13,478 nucleotides of DNA from positions 1-13,478 of the forward strand of contig LSSN01003556.1 in the NCBI GenBank assembly GCA_001970855.1, given 5' to 3'. The notes below the pieces were generated by a model that had not been told where the DNA came from, did not search any database, and saw only the letters and a program-made list of their open reading frames with translations. The position numbers and the translations under genes were made by a program. This DNA comes from Smittium culicis (taxonomy: Eukaryota > Kickxellomycota > Harpellomycetes > Harpellales > Legeriomycetaceae). Shown here one piece after another: positions 9,250 to 13,478 of this stretch (its first letter is position 1; the number at the start of each line of letters is the position of its first letter).

Positions 9250-9571
9250 TTAGTATGCGACCCTATTCGCTGCACTAAATTTTTGGAAATTAAGTACTCT
9301 TCCTGTTTTTAATCGAATGATTCTCGACTCACCCGCCGCTCCCAAATCAGGTACTCTCCATAGCTAATCTTAACTATCTAACAAATCTTCATTATATAAC
9401 TACGCTGCTCTTAACTATTAAACATATCCAATATTCTACACTCTTCGCTTCTTCCTTGCTCGCATTGGATCTGTTCTTATATAAAGCACTATGTGCGGGC
9501 TGGGTTTGATAACTTATTATTTCTTGGAAATCTGGGATGCGATTTACACATAGATAATTAGCAAATATTAG
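9250..9571 (-). pseudogene. Possible decayed coding relic, unidentified
   Basis: Two minus-strand stretches are open without an ATG: 9571-9392 (59 codons before TAA) and 9363-9250 (37 codons before TAA), in different frames. Both read with ordinary protein-like composition (Trp, Pro, Glu, Arg) and lie in the more G+C-rich block, where the minus strand is purine-rich as coding strands often are. The second frame continues past its stop with another 24 open codons. I recognise no family. Open stretches of this size can occur by chance. Confidence 0.15.
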
Positions 9572-9578
9572 CTATGTG
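9547..9578. repeat. Inverted repeat with 12-bp arms
   Basis: CACATAGATAAT and ATTAGCTATGTG pair at 11 of 12 positions around an 8-base loop. It could be a stem-loop in RNA or a protein-binding dyad. It lies about 70 bases before a short C-poor ORF (9647-9904) that I do not accept as a gene. Confidence 0.5.
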
Positions 9579-9646
9579 CAGGCAATCTATTTGCTAGATC
9601 TCCGCCAAAAACTTCCTCCTTTTTAGATAATTTCTCTAAGCTATAC

Positions 9647-10701
9647 ATGCTTACTTTGCTTTACATTCACTATCCATATTTCCATTACTCTTATTTTGAT
9701 CGCATTACAACTACTTTTGCCAAAAATTTATCGCTTTCCTCCATCATATTTGTAATAATAATTCCTGTTATAGGGATTTCCAGAATGGTATTATTCTATA
9801 ACCTCTCGCTCACTGCATCAATTAAAAGTCCTCTTACCGAACATAAGCCTCGCCTTATCTTTAAAAAATATCTCTACCAGACATTTCCATGCACTGTTAT
9901 ATAATTACTTATTAGCACCACTCCTCTTAAATCATCCAAAACTCCTTTTTTTTTTTATTTCTAAAGATGATGAATAGTACTTGGTTAGAATCCAAAAATA
10001 TATATATTTGCTTATCAAATTCCAGCTAATATCAGTGGAAATTATTTAAAGTAATTTATTATTTCAGTACAAATATTACTTAAAAATATCTCTTCAATCT
10101 CAAAACCTTATCAGCCTAAATAATAACACACATAACTTTATCAAGCCACTACACATAACACCTAATCTGACAAATTTATATTTCATAATTTTAAATCTGC
10201 TTTGAAATGAACTTGTAAAAAATAAAAATGATCACTACTTCCTCACCACTTATGCAAAATATCTAATAGATTTTTTTTTTACAAAATGACTTTAAATATT
10301 ACTAAATATTATGTACATCTTGTCCGAAATTCTCAATGTTCCTCACTCTTATGAATATCCGCCAAAAACCAATAAAATTTGATTTTATCACCATACCAGA
10401 AAAAAATTTTTTATTTATCATTTTACTTTCAATACAATTTTTCTTTGTATACTTATTTTTTCCCTAGCTTTTCTTACTACTGTTTATATTTACAAATTTT
10501 TGCTAACTGTCTTTAAAATACACGGAAAATCTAGACCATTCTTGGCTTCACACATCTGGCAGACTCTTTATGAAAGAGCCATTTAATAGTGTAATAAGTT
10601 ACAATGTACGAAATTTTTCATTTAATTACTTACCAATAAAAAAATCTTAGATTTATTACTAGCAAATAATACTTTTATATTAAAATTTGCTAACAAAAAA
10701 A
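9647..10701. other. AT-rich region with no supported gene
   Basis: An ATG frame at 9647-9904 would encode 85 hydrophobic, aromatic-rich residues, but there is no recognisable domain and the composition follows the local CT-rich strand. The rest is T-rich DNA. The only tidy structure is a small hairpin (CTCTTT, ATG, AAAGAG) at 10564-10578. Confidence 0.5.
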
Positions 10702-10904
10702 TCAAAATGCATTATTAGCTTGACCAATAATATTTACATATATTTGATTCTCAAGCCAATAAAATTGAACTGCAGCAAAGTTCTCTTCGTTCAAAATCAC
10801 CCATCTAATAACATGCTCTCTATCGCCCTCCACATATTAACTAATTTGCTTCTATCCACTATCTTCGTGATTGTCCCCTTCAAAAATGCTTCACTGCTAT
10901 TGAT
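10702..10904 (-). pseudogene. Possible frameshifted coding fragment, unidentified
   Basis: This is a patch of higher G+C in very AT-rich DNA. On the minus strand one frame is open from 10904 to a TGA at 10797-10799 (35 codons) and contains LVNMWRAIESMLLDG. An overlapping frame is open from 10836 to a TGA at 10702-10704 (44 codons) and contains DREHVIRWVILNEENFAAV. The overlap would allow a single frameshift to connect them. The patch abuts a MITE-like repeat at 10980-11045, so it may be a relic of a larger mobile element. I recognise no family, and chance is not excluded. Confidence 0.18.
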
Positions 10905-10979
10905 CTACTAATTATAATTAACTGCATTATATAAAGATAAATAACTCCTAGATCAACTCAATTACTGGTTTATTTAAGA

Positions 10980-11045
10980 GTAATAGCAAATAGAAAATTT
11001 TCTTATAAATTACTCGCGAATTAATAAATTCATTTTTTGAATTTG
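10980..11045 (+). mobile_element. Partial copy (right part) of the MITE-like family
   Basis: This aligns in the same orientation with about 13085-13150 of the best-preserved element. Shared blocks include AGCAAATA, TCTTATAAAT, a GAAT then AATAAATT string and an ATTTTT run. The left half and terminal repeats are missing or too diverged to see. Confidence 0.45.
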
Positions 11046-11180
11046 CTCTAAAGTAAATTTACATATGGGATAGTCTTAGGGTAAATAGAACTTTTTTTCC
11101 TAGAAATTCTATTTGTTTATTTAAATTAGGCAAATATATTGGCTGTAGTAAATAAGCCATTCGATGATAATTTATATAAA

Positions 11181-11253
11181 GGTTTAGCCCCTTTCCTGGG
11201 CGGTAGACTATTTTTGATATACATATTCTACCAACCGTGATAAGGTTAAAACC
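11181..11253. mobile_element. 73-bp palindromic mini-element with 27-bp terminal inverted repeats
   Basis: The arms 11181-11207 and 11227-11253 match at 18 of 27 positions as inverted repeats. They share GGTTT at the outer end and GGTAGA at the inner end, around a 19-base AT-rich loop. The left arm carries CCCCTTTCC, and the core GTAGACTATTTTT matches the subterminal hairpin of the elements at 11440 and 12976. It looks like a collapsed, internally deleted member of the same family. Confidence 0.5.
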
Positions 11254-11450
11254 TCTTTTTAGATTAAATAAGAGTAAGCGCATTATATTTTAATTACCTT
11301 GCATAGATTTTTTACTACACATGAATGATAATTTAATTTAAAACTGGTTATTTAATACGTTTGATTATAAAAAATAAGAAATCCAAGGTATAAAAAATAT
11401 TAAATAACGCTTACTCTAAATTAAAATAAACTGGTATTAACCCTTTCACG
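11236..11450. repeat. Large gapped palindrome joining two family members head to head
   Basis: Three blocks are inverted around about 11343. The outer block 11236-11253 pairs with 11433-11450 at about 16 of 19 positions. AGAGTAAGCG at 11271-11280 pairs perfectly with CGCTTACTCT at 11408-11417. ACCTTG at 11296-11301 pairs with CAAGGT at 11384-11389. Block order and near-equal spacing make chance unlikely. The outer blocks are the ends of the neighbouring MITE-like elements. Confidence 0.55.
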
Positions 11451-11623
11451 TGTAGAAGGCTATTTTTCATCTACCAAATCTAGCCAACTATATTATATAA
11501 AACTAGAAATTCCAAGATTTATAGAAATATTTGTTTTTTTTAGCGTACTAGAAAATAGTGAATTTAAATATAATCAATAAAAGAATCAATTTCTTTTTTT
11601 TTAAAGAGTGTTTAGCGGTAAAG
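11440..11623 (+). mobile_element. MITE-like element, second copy, degenerate right end
   Basis: About 184 bases starting TTAACCCTTTCACG. The left end shares AACCCTTTC, a GTAGA...TCTAC subterminal hairpin and a following AAAT with the element at 12976. The right end shares ATAGTGAAT, CAATAAA and TAAAGARTGTT, but the terminal repeat has decayed to GCGGTAAAGT. Nearly equal length and the same order of blocks support common descent. It has no coding capacity. Confidence 0.55.
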
Positions 11624-12021
11624 TACTAAGAACTAGAAAAGAAAAGAAACATTGCCAAATTTAGATAAGTAATTATACACAAAAAAAATGATCAAGTCTC
11701 ATAGTCTAAAGCTTGTGGAACTAAAATTCCTACCTAGTAATATATGTAGTTGTTTTAAATTCAATAAATACTGAAAGTAAATATTATTTCCATTGTGATT
11801 TTTATCGATATAAAGTTTTACTATCTTATGAAAAATATTTTCTAGTTTTATAGAAGACTTTTTACAACTAGTTTTATCATTTTATATAAAAAAAAAATAA
11901 CAAGTAAAAAATTAACTTCAAACATGAAAAATTAAAAGGATAGATGTGTTACTCGTAAGATTTGCTCTGTGTCTTTTATCCCCTAATACTTTATCGTACG
12001 CAATTATTTAAATTCAGTTAC

Positions 12022-12186
12022 AGTTTTTGCAGAATTTTTTTGAGCCTTGAGTATAATCGAAATTACATTTTGCAAAAAAATTTATAGCAAATTTATCTGA
12101 TTTGAATTTTTTTTTTTTTTTTGCAAAATTGTTTAGGCGTTGTGCAACATCGCTCGTAATTTTTGCAAGATTGAATGCAAACGCCT
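12022..12186. repeat. Cluster of TTGCA/TGCAA motifs with nested inverted repeats
   Basis: Within 165 bases there are six occurrences of a TGCA core, mostly as TTTTGCAA, on one strand or the other. ATTTTGCAAAAAAA at 12067-12080 is inverted at 12116-12129, next to a run of 16 T. AGGCGTT at 12135-12141 is inverted as AACGCCT at 12180-12186. The density suggests a binding-site array or a structured DNA element; function is unknown. Confidence 0.4.
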
Positions 12187-12332
12187 GTGTTTAAAAACTA
12201 GAATTATAGATAATAGATGTTTATTATTCTACTTGTAAATAAATGAAATTTCTTTTACCCTACAAGCTCTAAATTTTTCGAATTTCAAACGCCATAAATA
12301 TGATAATGAGTTGAAAAAGTCATTTTTATACA

Positions 12333-12347
12333 CTCCAAGCCTTGGAG
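12333..12347. repeat. Perfect 7-bp palindrome CTCCAAG-C-CTTGGAG
   Basis: Seven perfectly paired bases flank a single central C. The spacing suits a dyad-symmetric protein site better than an RNA hairpin, since one base cannot form a loop without opening pairs. No gene is near. Confidence 0.4.
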
Positions 12348-12873
12348 AAATAAAATGCTTTTTTGGAGATAATTTACTATGATATTGTTAAATTTTTCAG
12401 GTACGATTAGCTTTTTTTAGACTACAAAATTATCCAAGCTAATTGCAAAAACAACAACAAATATAGAATGCTAAAAAAGTGTTGACTAATAAGTATAATC
12501 AATTCAATATAAGATTAAAATTTCTTGGATTACCCTACTATTAATTTTAAATACACCTAAGAGTGCTGACTCCGGAAAGGATTAGAGTTTTAAAGGTAGT
12601 CTATTTTATATATACGAATATTAAATAAAATTGGATTGAAATTCGTGACGAATAGAATTTTTTTAGGAAACTAATTTATCCAATTTGCAAAATGCTATCC
12701 ATATAATTTTTTGATTTACAAAAATATACAAAAAAATTCCATAAAAAAAATCAAAATATATTTACAGGATATGTATGGACATTCAAATCCGTCTATGAAA
12801 TATAATAAAATTAATCAATATCATGCTAAGAGTCAAAAATTTTCTAATATTATTTGAACCCTGGGTGTGCGTA

Positions 12874-12900
12874 TAGCAGCGATGCTACAGTAATTTACTG
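12874..12900. repeat. Two abutting palindromes, one with a GCGA tetraloop
   Basis: TAGCA-GCGA-TGCTA (12874-12887) is a perfect 5-bp stem closed by a GNRA-type tetraloop. It is directly followed by CAGTAA-T-TTACTG (12888-12900). The pair lies about 75 bases before the best-preserved MITE-like element. Confidence 0.4.
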
Positions 12901-12975
12901 AATTCTAGATTTTTATATGTTATGCCTATCGCCAATTTCGTTAATACGATAAACGCTGTATATTAATAAAGACAA

Positions 12976-13169
12976 TAACCCTTTCCCGCGATGTAGACTA
13001 TTTTTTATCTACAAAATATATCAAATTAAATTCAATTATAATACCTTAACCCCGATCTCTTACGAGATATTGGTATAATTCAAAATAAAAGCAAATAATA
13101 AAATATCTTATAAATCAATAGTGAATCAATAAATTTGATTTTTATAAAGAATGTTGACGGGAAGGGTTA
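12976..13169 (+). mobile_element. MITE-like element with terminal inverted repeats and TA flanks
   Basis: The left end reads TA-ACCCTTTCCCG and the right end CGGGAAGGGT-TA. These are inverted repeats of 10-11 bases with a single-base indel, flanked on each side by TA. The body is about 190 bases, AT-rich and non-coding. A subterminal hairpin, GTAGA at 12993-12997 with TCTAC at 13008-13012, recurs in the other family members. TA duplication and short inverted termini are the pattern of Tc1/mariner-type MITEs. With only one clean copy, the superfamily is inference. Confidence 0.6.
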
Positions 13170-13326
13170 AATATGTATTGTTTCAATGAGAAAAATATTT
13201 TCTATTTAAATATTATTATTTATAAGCGCTACTGTATTTTTAAATCGTGATACATAGCTTTATTAGATAGAATTTCTGTTTCAGGAAATAATTTTAACTA
13301 AATTACTGAAAAATAAACTTAAATAG

Positions 13327-13478
13327 CTATAACTATAACTATAACTATAACTATAACTATAACTATAACTATAACTATAACTATAACTATAACTATAACT
13401 ATAACTATAACTATAACTATAACTATAACTATAACTATAACTATAACTATAACTATAACTATAACTATAACTATAACT
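13327..13478 (+). repeat. Perfect hexanucleotide array (CTATAA)n to the end of the window
   Basis: There are 152 bases, about 25 uninterrupted units, with no sequence after them. The plus strand of the array contains no G. At a right-hand chromosome end the strand running 5' to 3' outward is normally the G-rich telomere strand, so this orientation does not fit a canonical telomere. A microsatellite where the assembly broke is more likely; an atypical telomere or subtelomeric satellite remains possible. Confidence 0.9.

Larger units (their letters stand above)
8994..9646. other. C-rich intergenic block with a duplicated TATA-like box
   Basis: The plus strand is now C-rich: 9061-9120 has 15 C and 7 G, and 9301-9360 has 21 C and 8 G. 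No convincing gene starts here. Very short ATG frames at 9177-9236 (19 aa) and 9317-9367 (16 aa) are open but unremarkable. The block carries the GCGTATAAAATT pair, an inverted repeat at 9547-9578 and minus-strand open stretches listed separately. It could be a CT-rich promoter for an unrecognised plus-strand transcript. Confidence 0.4.
11624..12975. other. AT-rich, hairpin-bearing region without genes
   Basis: No ORF of note is present. Visible structures are the TTGCA motif cluster at 12022-12186, a perfect hairpin CTCCAAG-C-CTTGGAG at 12333-12347, and two abutting palindromes at 12874-12900. The string GGTAGTCTATTTTATATA at about 12596 resembles the GTAGACTATTTTT core of the MITE-like family and may be a further fragment. 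Confidence 0.5.

Noticed and set aside
9647..9904. 85-aa hydrophobic plus-strand ORF
   Set aside because: There are no recognisable domains. The aromatic and Leu/Ile-rich composition is what CT- and AT-rich DNA gives in translation.
9964..10060. Possible C/D box snoRNA (ATGATGA at about 9967)
   Set aside because: No CTGA D box or terminal stem follows at a suitable distance. A second ATGATGA near 8068 fails for the same reason.
10687..10911. 74-aa plus-strand ORF
   Set aside because: It lies opposite the minus-strand stretches that read more like protein, and its own sequence is dominated by Ile, Leu and Asn from AT-rich codons.
11059..11283. 74-aa minus-strand ORF
   Set aside because: It runs straight through the palindromic mini-element, so the open frame is a by-product of the repeat.
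13327..13478. Calling the hexamer array a telomere
   Set aside because: The unit CTATAA has no G and lies in the orientation of a C-strand at a right-hand end, so it does not behave as a canonical telomere. It is kept as a repeat only.

Overview
The window holds one clear protein gene in about 13.5 kb of AT-rich DNA. It is most likely the genome of a low-GC fungus. The evidence is a Rom1/Rom2-type Rho1 exchange factor (DEP, DH, PH and CNH domains in fungal order), a short spliceosomal intron with a GTATGC donor and TAG acceptor, and long Ser/Asn-rich linkers. An early-diverging lineage such as Harpellales (Smittium and relatives) would fit, but that is a guess from composition and protein style.

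Layout. 1-472: a patch visibly richer in G+C than its surroundings. It ends with AATAAA and a run of 17 A, like the 3' end of a polyadenylated retroelement cut by the window edge. 473-2302: AT-rich DNA with no gene, holding a pair of about 71-bp inverted repeats and a T8G12 tract. 2303-7732 (minus strand): the RhoGEF gene in two exons, predicted at 1772 aa. A single-ORF reading starts at an internal GTG and loses the first 124 residues, including the whole DEP domain. 7733-8975: non-coding DNA with a G-rich, C-poor plus strand. 8976-8993: a near-perfect palindrome where the strand bias flips. 8994-10000: a C-rich plus strand with a duplicated GCGTATAAAATT box and a 12-bp-arm inverted repeat. 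10000-13320: very AT-rich DNA with a family of small palindromic, MITE-like elements (one with good terminal inverted repeats and TA flanks), several hairpins and a cluster of TTGCA motifs. 13327-13478: a perfect (CTATAA)n array running to the last base, probably where the assembly stopped.

There is no multi-gene system to assemble. The gene would act in cell-wall integrity signalling by loading GTP on Rho1. The rest looks like repeat-rich intergenic or subtelomere-like DNA with relics too decayed to name. I saw no tRNA, rRNA, CRISPR array or operon. The points most worth a second look are the RhoGEF architecture, the MITE-like family, the strand-bias switch at the palindrome and the terminal hexamer array.
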